Positions 19,618 to 28,228 of a stretch of 64,000 nucleotides of DNA are shown here, one piece after another. Each line of letters begins with the position of its first letter. Within the stretch, counting starts at the first letter, position 1. The stretch comes from an uncultured Oscillospiraceae bacterium (GTDB lineage Bacteria > Bacillota > Clostridia > Oscillospirales > Oscillospiraceae), in NCBI GenBank assembly GCA_947169975.1, contig CAMVRT010000001.1:62001-126000 (forward strand), in the 5' to 3' direction. The notes under the pieces were generated by a model. That model was not told where the DNA came from. It saw nothing but the letters and a program-made list of their open reading frames with translations, and made no database searches. The position numbers and the translations under genes were made by a program.

Positions 19618-19971
19618 ATGAAGACCCTGTCATTTTTGAAACGCTCTGCCATACTGCAGGCTGTTTTTTGCGCCGTCTGCGCCGTTTCCCTTTTGCTTGC
19701 GTATCTGGAACACGTGAATTGGACAATCGGCAAAAGCATGCACCTTTCTGTCCTTGGCATTTTCGTTTTTTTCTTCTTCTGTCTCTTCAATCCCGTCGGG
19801 CCTGTATGCCTGATCCTCGGCCTCGTGAAGTCCAATCGGGAAAGGCAGGACGCTGAAGCGCGCAGGCTCATCGGCAACAAGTGGATCTGGTTTGTTGTCA
19901 TGTTCCTTATTACGACCTTCGTGTACGTTCTGTCCATGATCCTTCTCGTTCAAATCACCGGCGGGGTATAG
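19618..19971 (+). CDS. Small membrane protein, unknown
   Basis: 117 residues with three predicted membrane segments (about 11-31, 43-69 and 89-113) and a short charged loop 'KSNRERQDAEARRL' between segments 2 and 3. The start has an AAAGGAGGA ribosome binding site. I recognise no family. Base composition is lower in GC than its neighbours. It ends 10 bp before a strong terminator. Confidence 0.65.
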   Translation: MKTLSFLKRSAILQAVFCAVCAVSLLLAYLEHVNWTIGKSMHLSVLGIFVFFFFCLFNPVGPVCLILGLVKSNRERQDAEARRLIGNKWIWFVVMFLITTFVYVLSMILLVQITGGV

Positions 19972-19982
19972 TAAAGAGTGTT

Positions 19983-20020
19983 AAAAAGGAAGGCGGAGCG
20001 ATGGCTCCGCCTTCCTTTTT
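19983..20020. terminator. Bidirectional terminator
   Basis: 17-bp stem (AAAAAGGAAGGCGGAGC arm) with a 4-nt loop and T-run, between two convergent genes. Confidence 0.9.
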
Positions 20021-20029
20021 ATGTCCAAA

Positions 20030-20443
20030 TCAGTCTTCAAGATTCACCGTGACGTTGTCCGTCCCGTGGCGCTCGAACTCGTCCATGTACTCGTCCATCC
20101 GCTCCATGATCTCGTCGTAGTTCTCCTGGGTGATGGGGGGATCGTCCATGTCCCGCAGGGCCAGCTCCTGGGCCAGGATCTCGAAAAAGGCGCTGTCCTC
20201 ATAGGCCATGATGGCCTCGTGGATGCCGCCCTCGGCAAAGGCCTTGGAGGGAATGATCTCCCCCTCATACAGCTCCACCAGCGGCGCCATGCCGCGGCTC
20301 AGGCAATGAGAGAATATCAGGCTCTCCACCTGGTCGTAGTCCTTGATGCGGTCGTCCCCCCGTGTGGAGTTGAGCACCCAGTTGCCGATGTACACCAGAT
20401 CCAGCAATCGCCGAAACTGCTTCTGCGTCAGTTTGATCTCCAT
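20030..20443 (-). CDS. Conserved acidic helical protein, unknown
   Basis: 137 residues, soluble, predicted all-helical and acidic ('MERMDEYMDEFERHGTDNV' near the C-terminus). The start has a GGGAGGTGG ribosome binding site. An extended -10 (TGG TATAAT, 20482-20487) lies about 40 nt upstream. I recognise no named family. The first half ('FRRLLDLVYIGNWVLNSTRG') suggests a small regulatory or structural helix bundle, but no function can be assigned. Confidence 0.65.
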   Translation of the reverse strand: MEIKLTQKQFRRLLDLVYIGNWVLNSTRGDDRIKDYDQVESLIFSHCLSRGMAPLVELYEGEIIPSKAFAEGGIHEAIMAYEDSAFFEILAQELALRDMDDPPITQENYDEIMERMDEYMDEFERHGTDNVTVNLED

Positions 20444-20543
20444 TTTGCCACCTCCCGCGGCCCGTTCACATTTCTGGGTGCATTATACCATGAATTGCCC
20501 CGAAATGCTACCGAAAAAAGCCGCCAATTCGCCTAAATTTTGC

Positions 20544-20572
20544 TTGTACGGCGCTCTGTTCCATAGTATAAT
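20544..20572 (+). promoter_or_regulatory. Promoter of murI-ywiB-argS
   Basis: TTGTAC (20544-20549), 17-bp spacer, TATAAT (20567-20572). The murI ATG is more than 200 nt downstream, so the transcript has a long leader. Confidence 0.75.
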
Positions 20573-20578
20573 AACTGG

Positions 20579-20770
20579 GTATCGGTTTCTTCCGATCCCA
20601 AAGTAAACAATGAGTAAAACCGCGAGAGCGATTTGCGAGGATTGTTTCGTCACAATGAAGGGGAGGAATCGCAGGAATACTTTGTGTATTTCAAGATTCC
20701 GAGACAAAATCGTGGCGGAGCAGGACCGCAAAGCGCCGAAGCGGATTGACTCAGCGTTTACAATACAAGG
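20579..20770 (+). other. Structured leader upstream of murI
   Basis: About 190 nt of transcribed, apparently non-coding sequence. It holds nested inverted repeats: GGAATC (20664-20669) with GATTCC (20695-20700), enclosing GAATAC-TTTGT-GTATTTC, and an outer arm GATTGTTTCGTC against GAGACAAAATC. The stretch has tRNA-like compactness but no T-box AGGGTGGNACC motif. It may be a dispersed intergenic repeat or a cis-regulatory RNA. A reading frame from 20610 runs through it but has no ribosome binding site. Confidence 0.4.
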
Positions 20771-20779
20771 AGGAATACC

Positions 20780-21589
20780 ATGGACAACAGAGCCATCGGG
20801 GTGTTTGATTCCGGTCTGGGCGGCCTCACCGCCGTGCGCCAGATCCGTTCCATTCTCCCCTCTGAAAACATTATATACTTCGGAGACACGTCCCGTGTCC
20901 CCTACGGCGGCCGCTCCAAGGAGATCCTGCTGAAATACGCCCGGCAGGATGTCCATTTCCTGCGCTCCTTCGACATCAAGGCCATTGTGGTGGCCTGCGG
21001 CACCGTGTCCACCAACGCTCTGCCGGAGCTGCGGGCGGAGAATGACCTGCCCATTCTGGGCGTGGTGGAGCCCGCCTGCCGCCGGGCCGTAGCCGTGACA
21101 AAAAAGCGCCGCGTGGGCCTCATCGCCACCGCCGCCTCCGTCCGCACCGGGGCCTATGCCGAAACCATCCGCACCATCGACCCCGCGGTGGAGGTGATCT
21201 CCAAGGCCTGCCCCCTGTTCGTACCGCTGGTGGAAAACGGACGGGACCGCCCCGGCGACGTCGTGGTGGAAACGGTGGCACGGGAATACCTGGAACCGCT
21301 GAAGGAGGCAGGCATCGACGCACTGATCCTGGGCTGCACCCACTATCCCCTGCTGACCGACGTAATTGTCCAGATCATGGGCCCGGACGTGGAGCTGATC
21401 GACACCGGCGCCGAGGCAGCCTGGGAGCTCAAGCGTACCCTGAAGGCCCGGGATCAGATGGCAGCGGAGCGAACAGGCGAAGCCATCTACTGCGCCAGTG
21501 ACCGGCCGGAGGATTTCGGTTCCCTTGCCAGCCGCTTCCTGCGGGAGGATATCCCCTCCGTGCGGGAAGTGGACATCGAGCGCTACTGA
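20780..21589 (+). CDS. murI: Glutamate racemase
   Basis: 269 residues. It interconverts L- and D-glutamate, supplying D-Glu for peptidoglycan. Seen are the N-terminal 'IGVFDSGLGGLTAVRQI' (catalytic Asp/Ser region), 'YFGDTSRVPYGGRS', the first catalytic Cys in 'VVACGTVST' and the second in 'LILGCTHYPLL'. The usual VACNTAS is VACGTVS here, a minor variation that keeps the Cys. Ribosome binding site AAGGAGGAA. First gene of murI-ywiB-argS; its stop overlaps the next start by one base. Confidence 0.95.
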   Translation: MDNRAIGVFDSGLGGLTAVRQIRSILPSENIIYFGDTSRVPYGGRSKEILLKYARQDVHFLRSFDIKAIVVACGTVSTNALPELRAENDLPILGVVEPACRRAVAVTKKRRVGLIATAASVRTGAYAETIRTIDPAVEVISKACPLFVPLVENGRDRPGDVVVETVAREYLEPLKEAGIDALILGCTHYPLLTDVIVQIMGPDVELIDTGAEAAWELKRTLKARDQMAAERTGEAIYCASDRPEDFGSLASRFLREDIPSVREVDIERY

Positions 21590-21999
21590 TGGCCGCCGAC
21601 GTTACGGTGGCCGTCACCACCGTCAGCGGAGACGATACCCTGCGCTTCTCCGGCACCGGGCAGTTGACCCGGGATGACCGGGGCATCCATCTGCGCTACA
21701 GCTATGGAGAAAACGGCGTGCAAATGCCGTCCGAGATCCATCTGGGACTGGACAGGGCACTGGTAAAGAGCCCCGCCTGCCGCATTCTGTTGGATCCGGA
21801 GCGCCAAACCGAAACCCAAATCGCCACCGACAGCGGTACGCTGCCGCTGACCGTTGAGACCCACCGCGTCCACGCCGATCTGAACGGCGGCGCGGGCACC
21901 GTTACACTGCACTACACGCTGCTGGCCCAGGGTCGTCCGCTGCAGACAATGCGCGTGACCCTGTCGCTGGCACCGATTGATAAGGAGAGAACACGATGA
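21589..21999 (+). CDS. DUF1934 (YwiB-like) beta-barrel protein
   Basis: 136 residues, almost all beta, of the DUF1934/YwiB family (calycin-like barrel). Features are 'LRFSGTGQLTRDDRGIHLRYSY' at the start and a C-terminal 'TVTLHYTLLAQG' strand. The gene lies between murI and argS and overlaps both (TGATG and ATGA junctions). In Bacillus subtilis ywiB sits directly upstream of argS, which supports the assignment. The biochemical role is unknown. Confidence 0.8.
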   Translation: MAADVTVAVTTVSGDDTLRFSGTGQLTRDDRGIHLRYSYGENGVQMPSEIHLGLDRALVKSPACRILLDPERQTETQIATDSGTLPLTVETHRVHADLNGGAGTVTLHYTLLAQGRPLQTMRVTLSLAPIDKERTR

Positions 22000-23738
22000 A
22001 CATGATTCAGAACGCCAAGGATCAGGTGCTGAGCCTGACCCTCACCGCCTACGAGAAGGCTGCTGCCGCCGGTCTCCTGCCGGATGGCGTCACCGTGAAG
22101 CCCTCGGTGGAGATTCCCAAGGATACCGCCAACGGCGACTACACCACCACCTTCTGCCTCGCCGCCGCCAAGGCCATGCGCCGCAATCCCCGGGAGGTGG
22201 CCCAGATCCTGATCGACAACATGGATCTGAAGGACAGCTACTTTACCTCCGTTGCCCTGGCCGGCCCCGGCTTCCTGAACTTCCGTCTGGGTGACAAGTG
22301 GTATGCCGACACGGTGGCCGACGTGGAGGAGAGCGGCGACGACTACGGCGCCTCCGACACACTGAAGGGCCAGAAGATCATGGTGGAGTTCGTCTCCGCC
22401 AATCCCACCGGCCCCATGCACATGGGCAACGCCCGGGGCGGCGTGCTGGGCGACACCCTGGCCAGCGTGCTGCAAAAATCCGGCGCCGACGTATGGCGTG
22501 AGTTTTATGTGAACGACGCCGGCAACCAGATCGAGAAGTTCGCCAAGAGCATTGAGGCCCGCTACATCCAGCTCATCAAGGGTGAAGACGCGGTGGAGTT
22601 CCCCGAGGACGGCTACCACGGCGAGGATATCCGCCAGCTGGCCAAGGCCTTCTACGACGTCCACGGCGACAAGTATCTCAGCTGCGACGAGAAGACCCGC
22701 CACGACGCGCTCTCCCGCTTCGGTCTGGACACCAACATTCCCAAGATGAAGGCAGATCTGGAGCGCTACGGCATCCGCTATGACGAGTGGTTCTTCGAGT
22801 CCTCCCTCCATGAGAGCGGCTTTGTGGCCGAGTCCGTGCAGGCCCTCACCGACCGGGGCTACACCTACGAGAAGGACGGCGCCGTGTGGCTGGCCACCAG
22901 CAAGATCCTCAGCGAGAATCTGAAGAAGGCCGGCAAGACTGACGAGGAGATCGCCAAGCTGGAGCTGAAGGACGACGTGCTGCGCCGGGCCAACGGCTTC
23001 TACACCTACTTCGCCGCCGACATCGCCTATCACCGCAACAAGTTTGCCGTCCGGGGCTTTGACCGGGTCATCAACATCTGGGGCGCCGACCATCACGGCC
23101 ATGTGGCCCGGCTCAAGGGCGCCATGGACGCTCTGGGTCTGGACGGCGAGCACCGGCTGGACATCGTGCTGATGCAGCTGGTGAAGCTGGTGGAGAACGG
23201 CGAAGTGGTGCGCATGAGCAAGCGCACCGGCAAGGCCGTCAGCCTGACGGACCTTCTCGACATGGTGCCGGTGGACGCCTGCCGCTACTTCTTCAACGCC
23301 AAGCCGGAGAGCCAGATGGAGTTCGACCTGGGCCTGGCCGTCCGGGAGGACAGCGAGAACCCGGTGTACTACGTCCAGTACGCCCACGCCCGGATCTGCA
23401 ACCTGCTGAAGAATCTGGCTGCCGAAGGCTACACCGTGCCCAAGGCCGAAGACGTGGATCTGAGCCTGCTGCAGCACGAGACGGAGCTGGCCCTCATCAA
23501 GGAGATCGCCCGCTACGGCGACACCGTGGCCCTGGCCGCCCGGAACTATGACCCCAGCCACATCAACCGCTATCTCACCGAGCTGGCCGCCGCCTTCCAC
23601 AAGTTCTACAACGCCTGCCGCATCAAGGGCGAGAGCGAGAACGTGCTGCTGGCCCGGCTGAAGCTGGCCGACACCACCCGCGCCGTGCTGAAAAACGCCA
23701 TGACCCTCATCGGCTGCACCGCCCCGGAGAAGATGTAA
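21996..23738 (+). CDS. argS: Arginyl-tRNA synthetase
   Basis: 580 residues, class Ia. The N-terminal Add1 domain (about 1-110) is followed by the catalytic domain with the HIGH-type motif 'PMHMGNARGGVLGDTLA' and 'IWGADHHGHVARLKGAM', the KMSKS-type 'VRMSKRTGKAVSL', and an all-helical anticodon-binding DALR domain ('FNACRIKGE' type 'FYNACRIKGESENV'). The start follows AAGGAGA and overlaps the upstream stop (ATGA). Confidence 0.97.
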   Translation: MNMIQNAKDQVLSLTLTAYEKAAAAGLLPDGVTVKPSVEIPKDTANGDYTTTFCLAAAKAMRRNPREVAQILIDNMDLKDSYFTSVALAGPGFLNFRLGDKWYADTVADVEESGDDYGASDTLKGQKIMVEFVSANPTGPMHMGNARGGVLGDTLASVLQKSGADVWREFYVNDAGNQIEKFAKSIEARYIQLIKGEDAVEFPEDGYHGEDIRQLAKAFYDVHGDKYLSCDEKTRHDALSRFGLDTNIPKMKADLERYGIRYDEWFFESSLHESGFVAESVQALTDRGYTYEKDGAVWLATSKILSENLKKAGKTDEEIAKLELKDDVLRRANGFYTYFAADIAYHRNKFAVRGFDRVINIWGADHHGHVARLKGAMDALGLDGEHRLDIVLMQLVKLVENGEVVRMSKRTGKAVSLTDLLDMVPVDACRYFFNAKPESQMEFDLGLAVREDSENPVYYVQYAHARICNLLKNLAAEGYTVPKAEDVDLSLLQHETELALIKEIARYGDTVALAARNYDPSHINRYLTELAAAFHKFYNACRIKGESENVLLARLKLADTTRAVLKNAMTLIGCTAPEKM

Positions 23739-23747
23739 AGAACAGCG

Positions 23748-23780
23748 AAAAGGGACACCGACACGGTGCCCCTTTTCTTT
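23748..23780 (+). terminator. Terminator of murI-ywiB-argS
   Basis: 13-bp stem AAAAGGGACACCG/CGGTGCCCCTTTT with one mismatch, followed by a T-rich run, 10 nt after argS. Confidence 0.85.
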
Positions 23781-23830
23781 TTCCCGTTTCCGTGATAAAA
23801 TAATCCAAACATCTGAAAGGAGGTCATCCC

Positions 23831-25885
23831 ATGGCCGATCTGCAGACCGACATTCGCTACATCAAGGGCATCGGCGAGACCCGGGCCAAAGCGCTGGGCA
23901 AGCTGGGCATCAACACGCTGCGGGATCTGATCTCCTACTTTCCCCGCACCTACGAAGACCGCACCCTTACCCGTCCCATCAAGGAGCTGATCGTGGGCGA
24001 GTACGCCTGCGTCAAGGCCATGATCGCCGCAGAGCCCACCGCCCATCGCATCTCCGGTGGCCGCATGATCGTGAAGGTCCGGGCCGTGGACGAGAGCGGC
24101 GTGCTGGACATCGCCTTCTTCAACCAGGACTACCGCCGCTCCCAGCTCCACACCGGGGAGACCTACATCTTCTACGGCAAGGTGGAGGGCAACCTCATCC
24201 GCCGCCAGATGACCAACCCCATCCTGGAGCGGGAGGGCCAGCAGCAGCTCACCGGGCGCATCATGCCCATCTATCCCCTCACCGCCGGCGTCAGCCAGCT
24301 GATCCTCAGCCGGGCTGTGCGGCAGGGACTGGACGCGTGCCGAGAGCTGCTCACTGACGTGCTGCCCGACGACGTGCGCCGGGATCACGAATTATGTTAT
24401 GTCAACTACGCATATGAGAACATCCACTTCCCGGATGGGCCGGAGTCGCTGGACGTGGCCCGGCGGCGGCTGGTGTTCGAGGAGCTGTTCCTCTTAAGCT
24501 GCGGTCTGACGCGGCTGCGCAGCCGTCGGAAGGACGTGGCAGGCCCCGCCTGTCAGGCGGTGGACCTTGCCCCCTTCTACGCCCAGCTGCCCTTTACGCT
24601 GACGGGCGCCCAGCGCCGGGCGCTGGAGGACGCCGCCGCCGACATGGCGGGGGATCGCCCCATGAACCGCCTGTGTCAGGGTGACGTGGGCAGCGGCAAG
24701 ACCATGGTGGCCGCCGGGTGCATCTGGTTCGCCGCCCAGAGCGGCTGGCAGAGTGCCCTGATGGCGCCCACGGAGATTTTGGCCCGCCAGCATTTTGAGG
24801 GGCTCTCCCCTCTCTTCGCCAAGTTCGGCCTCACCTGCGCCCTGCTCACCGGCTCCACCAAGGCCAAGGAGCGGCGGGAAATCCTGTCCGGGCTTGCCAG
24901 CGGGGCCATCGATGTGTGCATCGGCACCCACGCCCTGCTGACCGAGGACGTGCAGTATCACCGCCTCGGCCTTGTTATCACCGACGAGCAGCACCGCTTC
25001 GGCGTGAACCAGCGATCGGCACTGGGCCAGAAGGCGGAGCATCCCCACATGCTGGTGCTGTCCGCCACACCTATTCCCCGGACGCTGGCGCTGGTGATCT
25101 ACGGCGATCTGGACGTGTCCATTATCAACGAGCTGCCCCCGGGGCGGCAGAAGGTGGACACCTACGCCGTGGGCGAGAGCTACCGCCCGCGCATCAACGC
25201 CTTCCTGCGCAAGCAGGTGGCCGAGGGCCACCAGGTGTTCATCGTCTGCCCCCTGGTGGGCGACGCCGACACCATTCCCGACGAGCGCAAGGCGGTGACG
25301 GCCTACGCCGAAAAGCTGAAAACCGAGGTCTTTCCCGATCTGCGGATCGCTGTGCTCCACGGCAAGATGAAGCCAAAGGAAAAAGATAGTGTTATGTCAA
25401 CCTTCGCCGCGGGAGAAAGCGATATTCTGGTATCCACCACGGTGGTGGAGGTGGGCGTGGACGTGCCCAACGCCAACACCATGGTGGTAGAGAACGCCGA
25501 GCGGTTCGGTTTGAGCCAGCTCCACCAGCTCCGGGGCAGGGTAGGCCGCGGCAGCGCCAAATCCTACTGCATTCTCCTCAGCGACAACGACAGTGAGGAG
25601 ACAAAGCGCCGCCTGAAGGTGATGACCCAGACCAACGACGGCTTCAAGATCTCCGAGGAGGATCTGAAGCTCCGGGGACCCGGCGACTTCTTCGGCCAGC
25701 GGCAGCACGGTCTGCCCAGTCTGAAGGTAGCGGATCTCAGCTGCGACATGCGGCTGCTGGACGAAGCCCAGAGCGCCGCCAAGGCGCTGATGGCCGCCGA
25801 TCCGGATCTTTCCGCACCGGAACACCGCGCCCTGCGGCAGCGGATCGAGGAGCTGTTCGCCCTCCACGCCGAGGGTCTCAACTGA
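23831..25885 (+). CDS. recG: ATP-dependent DNA helicase RecG
   Basis: 684 residues. The N-terminal wedge/OB domain starts 'IKGIGETRAKALGKLGINTL' and includes 'YFPRTYEDRT'. The superfamily 2 helicase core has Walker A 'GDVGSGKTMVAAG', the DEQH box 'ITDEQHRFG', motif III 'LSATPIPRTLALV' and motif VI 'QLRGRVGRGSAKSYC'. It remodels stalled forks and Holliday junctions. Ribosome binding site AAAGGAGGTC. It stands alone between two terminators. Confidence 0.97.
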   Translation: MADLQTDIRYIKGIGETRAKALGKLGINTLRDLISYFPRTYEDRTLTRPIKELIVGEYACVKAMIAAEPTAHRISGGRMIVKVRAVDESGVLDIAFFNQDYRRSQLHTGETYIFYGKVEGNLIRRQMTNPILEREGQQQLTGRIMPIYPLTAGVSQLILSRAVRQGLDACRELLTDVLPDDVRRDHELCYVNYAYENIHFPDGPESLDVARRRLVFEELFLLSCGLTRLRSRRKDVAGPACQAVDLAPFYAQLPFTLTGAQRRALEDAAADMAGDRPMNRLCQGDVGSGKTMVAAGCIWFAAQSGWQSALMAPTEILARQHFEGLSPLFAKFGLTCALLTGSTKAKERREILSGLASGAIDVCIGTHALLTEDVQYHRLGLVITDEQHRFGVNQRSALGQKAEHPHMLVLSATPIPRTLALVIYGDLDVSIINELPPGRQKVDTYAVGESYRPRINAFLRKQVAEGHQVFIVCPLVGDADTIPDERKAVTAYAEKLKTEVFPDLRIAVLHGKMKPKEKDSVMSTFAAGESDILVSTTVVEVGVDVPNANTMVVENAERFGLSQLHQLRGRVGRGSAKSYCILLSDNDSEETKRRLKVMTQTNDGFKISEEDLKLRGPGDFFGQRQHGLPSLKVADLSCDMRLLDEAQSAAKALMAADPDLSAPEHRALRQRIEELFALHAEGLN

Positions 25886-25899
25886 ACAAAGCAAACAAT

Positions 25900-25935
25900 A
25901 ACCGCCCGCCGGAGAAATCCGACGGGCGGTTTTAA
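25900..25935. terminator. Bidirectional terminator between recG and the L,D-transpeptidase gene
   Basis: AACCGCCCG/CGGGCGGTT outer stem with an inner CGGA/TCCG stem around GAAA, followed by T residues. Confidence 0.85.
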
Positions 25936-25945
25936 TCAAGTTGAT

Positions 25946-27301
25946 TTACGGCTGGTTATTCCAGGGGTTGTTGGGATCGGGATCGGTGGGATCCCAGCCG
26001 CGGCAGGCTTCGTTGTCGCTGATCTTGGGTGCGGTGGGCTTGCCCAACGGGCCGGGATCGGAGGAGGAATAGAACTCCACCGCCTGGATCTTGCCCTGCT
26101 TGGCGTTCTCGTAGATCCACTTGGCGTCCGCGATCTGGAGCCGCACGCAGCCCATGGAGGCCGAGGTGCCCAGTTTGTCGAACTCCCAGTACTCCAAAGA
26201 GCTCTTGTCGCCGTTGCGGGTATAGGGAACGGAGTGGAACAGGATCTGTCCCGTGATGTGGGTGACATAGTGGCCGTACACACCGCCGAACAGGCCCCAC
26301 CACTCGGCCACAACGCCCTTGCTGCCCGGCGCGTCAAAGACGCCGGAGCCGGGCGTCGCCGTACCCGTAGAGCAGATCATGGCCCGGACAGGCACGGTAA
26401 AGTAGTCGTTGGCGTCCGGCTCGTACACCGTCACCGTGTTTGCCTCCACGTTGACCTTGATGTAGTACTTGTAGGTCCAGGTCCGCTTGGGCGCTGTGGG
26501 ATCGCTGGGAGGATCTACCGGCGTGGGGGGATCCACCGGCGTGGGTGGGTCTACCGGCGTGGGGGGATCTACCGGCGCGGGGGGATCTACCGGCGCGGGA
26601 GGATCTACCGGCGTGGGGGGATCTACCGGCGCGGGAGGATCTACCGGCGCGGGCGGATCTACCGGCGCGGGAGGATCTACCGGCGTGGGCGGGTCCACAG
26701 GCTCGGGCGGATCTACCGGTGTGACGGGATCTTCCGGCTCATCCGGTTTTGTCATCTCCGGAGTCAGGAAGTTGGCGTCCATATAACCGCTGACGTCCTG
26801 ATAGGTCACGGCAAAGCAGTCCTGTTCAAAGCCGGTGACATTCACGTAGGTATCCCGCTCCAGCTCCTGCAGTACTTCGCCATGGGGCGTTTTGCAAAGG
26901 CTCAGGCTGTCGGAGATAACGCGTCCGTAGGCCGTGAGGCCGAAAGCGCTGGACTTGACGTCCACATAGTCAGCGGACATGTAACCCTCCATGTTGCTGT
27001 AGCGCACCTTGTACCAGTCCTCTTCATCCGCCATGATAAGCACCACCGTGCCTTCTTCAAGCTCGCCCAGGATCGCACCGTCCGTGCTGCCCTCTGTACG
27101 GAGCCGTACGCCGCTGCCCGTTACGATGCCGACAGAGAACTCCGTTGTCTTGTCATTCACCTCGGGAACCTCCGGTTTCACCGGATCCACTGCCGGAGCA
27201 GGTGCGGTCGGCGTGGGCTGGTTATTCTTTTTGCCGCAGGCGCACAGAGTCAGCGCAAACAGCAGCAGGAACACGGCCAGAAGCCGTAAGTTCTTCTTCA
27301 T
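25946..27301 (-). CDS. Lipoprotein L,D-transpeptidase with SH3-like domains and PVDPP repeat linker
   Basis: 451 residues. Lipobox 'LTLCAC' (Cys near residue 20), then two SH3b-like domains (about 55-115 and 120-180), a linker of twelve (T/A/E)PVDPP hexapeptides (about 190-262), and a C-terminal YkuD domain with catalytic 'ILFHSVPY' and 'SASMGCVRL' (His and Cys). YkuD enzymes make 3-3 peptidoglycan cross-links or attach proteins. SH3b domains probably bind the wall, and the Pro-rich linker spans it. It overlaps the upstream nudC stop (ATGA), so the two are co-transcribed. Confidence 0.93.
   Translation of the reverse strand: MKKNLRLLAVFLLLFALTLCACGKKNNQPTPTAPAPAVDPVKPEVPEVNDKTTEFSVGIVTGSGVRLRTEGSTDGAILGELEEGTVVLIMADEEDWYKVRYSNMEGYMSADYVDVKSSAFGLTAYGRVISDSLSLCKTPHGEVLQELERDTYVNVTGFEQDCFAVTYQDVSGYMDANFLTPEMTKPDEPEDPVTPVDPPEPVDPPTPVDPPAPVDPPAPVDPPAPVDPPTPVDPPAPVDPPAPVDPPTPVDPPTPVDPPTPVDPPSDPTAPKRTWTYKYYIKVNVEANTVTVYEPDANDYFTVPVRAMICSTGTATPGSGVFDAPGSKGVVAEWWGLFGGVYGHYVTHITGQILFHSVPYTRNGDKSSLEYWEFDKLGTSASMGCVRLQIADAKWIYENAKQGKIQAVEFYSSSDPGPLGKPTAPKISDNEACRGWDPTDPDPNNPWNNQP
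26508..26725 (-). repeat. Tandem 18-bp repeat coding for PVDPP hexapeptides
   Basis: About twelve head-to-tail 18-bp units, each coding for xPVDPP, within the L,D-transpeptidase gene. Units differ mainly by one codon (Thr, Ala or Glu at the first position) and by silent third bases. Such near-identical units can gain or lose copies by slippage. Confidence 0.9.
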
Positions 27302-28143
27302 CTTTCCTTCTCCTTTCCCAGGCGGAACCGCTCGACCATCTCCGCCGTCAGACTCACGTCGCTGTCCCGGGGCGTGATCTCATCGCGGCGCTGCCAGAAG
27401 CCCTCCCGCAGCTCGCTGCGGTCCAGCGTGATGGTGCCGTCGCCGTCCAGCTCACAGTAGTAGCCCATGAGCAGGGTGTCCGTAAAGGCCCAGGGCTGGC
27501 TCTTGTAGTAGCGGAGATTTTTCACCCGGAGGCCCACTTCTTCCATGACCTCCCGGTGCACGGTGTCTTCCACCGTCTCGCCGATCTCCACGAAGCCGGC
27601 GATCAGAGCGTCGCCCCGATAGGGACGGCCTGCGTAGCGGGTCAGCAGCAGCCTGTCCCCGTCCGTCACCGCCACGATCACCGCCGGGCACAGCTTGGGG
27701 TACTCCGTCAGGCCGCAGCGAGGGCAGACCATAGCCCGCTCCGTGGTGCCGGGCTCCATGGGGTGGCCACACCGCCCGCAGAAGCTGCGGTCCCGGTACC
27801 AGCGCTTCAGCTGGGCAGCGGTGGCGGCGGCAAAGGCCGTCTCCATGGGCCGCACCTGCCGCAGTTCCCGTCCGGACACCCGGACGAAGCCCTCCGGCAG
27901 CTCTGTGGGAGGTTCCGTGAGGTAGCAGCCCGTGCCGTCCAAAGCAAATAAATGGCGGGCATCGGCGCAGTCCAGCTTCAGCTCCGAAAAACGGGGCAGA
28001 TAATACTGATCTCCGTCCTGCCGCAGCACCATGTCGTCCTCGCCCAGGCACAGGGCAAAGTCCGACGGCGCGGCAGGGGTCAGCGAATAGGTCCGGTCAA
28101 AGCGGTGGGGCGCAATATCCTGAATCAAAACACAGGCCTCCAT
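27298..28143 (-). CDS. nudC: NADH pyrophosphatase-type Nudix hydrolase
   Basis: 281 residues from the ATG at 28143. It has a NudC N-domain, a four-Cys zinc ribbon ('FCGRCGHPM' and 'VCPRCGL'), the Nudix box 'GFVEIGETVEDTVHREVMEE' and the NudC signature 'SQPWAF'. It hydrolyses NAD(H), and NudC proteins also remove NAD caps from RNA. The open frame extends to 28362, but the promoter lies at 28168-28196, so longer starts are excluded. The ATG has no good ribosome binding site; a TTG at 28128 lies 8 nt after GGAGG and is a plausible alternative start. It is coupled to the L,D-transpeptidase gene. Confidence 0.9.
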   Translation of the reverse strand: MEACVLIQDIAPHRFDRTYSLTPAAPSDFALCLGEDDMVLRQDGDQYYLPRFSELKLDCADARHLFALDGTGCYLTEPPTELPEGFVRVSGRELRQVRPMETAFAAATAAQLKRWYRDRSFCGRCGHPMEPGTTERAMVCPRCGLTEYPKLCPAVIVAVTDGDRLLLTRYAGRPYRGDALIAGFVEIGETVEDTVHREVMEEVGLRVKNLRYYKSQPWAFTDTLLMGYYCELDGDGTITLDRSELREGFWQRRDEITPRDSDVSLTAEMVERFRLGKEKER

Positions 28144-28167
28144 TATACTCAACATAATGTTTTTGCT

Positions 28168-28196
28168 ATTATACAGGCATCCGACAAAAAAAGCAA
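28168..28196 (-). promoter_or_regulatory. Promoter of nudC and the L,D-transpeptidase gene
   Basis: TTGCTT (28191-28196), 17-bp spacer, TATAAT (28168-28173) on the minus strand. Transcription should start near 28161, only about 20-35 nt before the start codon. Confidence 0.75.
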
Positions 28197-28228
28197 CCTT
28201 GCCAAGGAATTTCCCCCATGCTATACTG

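Noticed and set aside
26508-26725. CRISPR-like regular repeats
   Set aside because: The 18-bp units are contiguous, in frame and code for a Pro-rich linker; there are no spacers.
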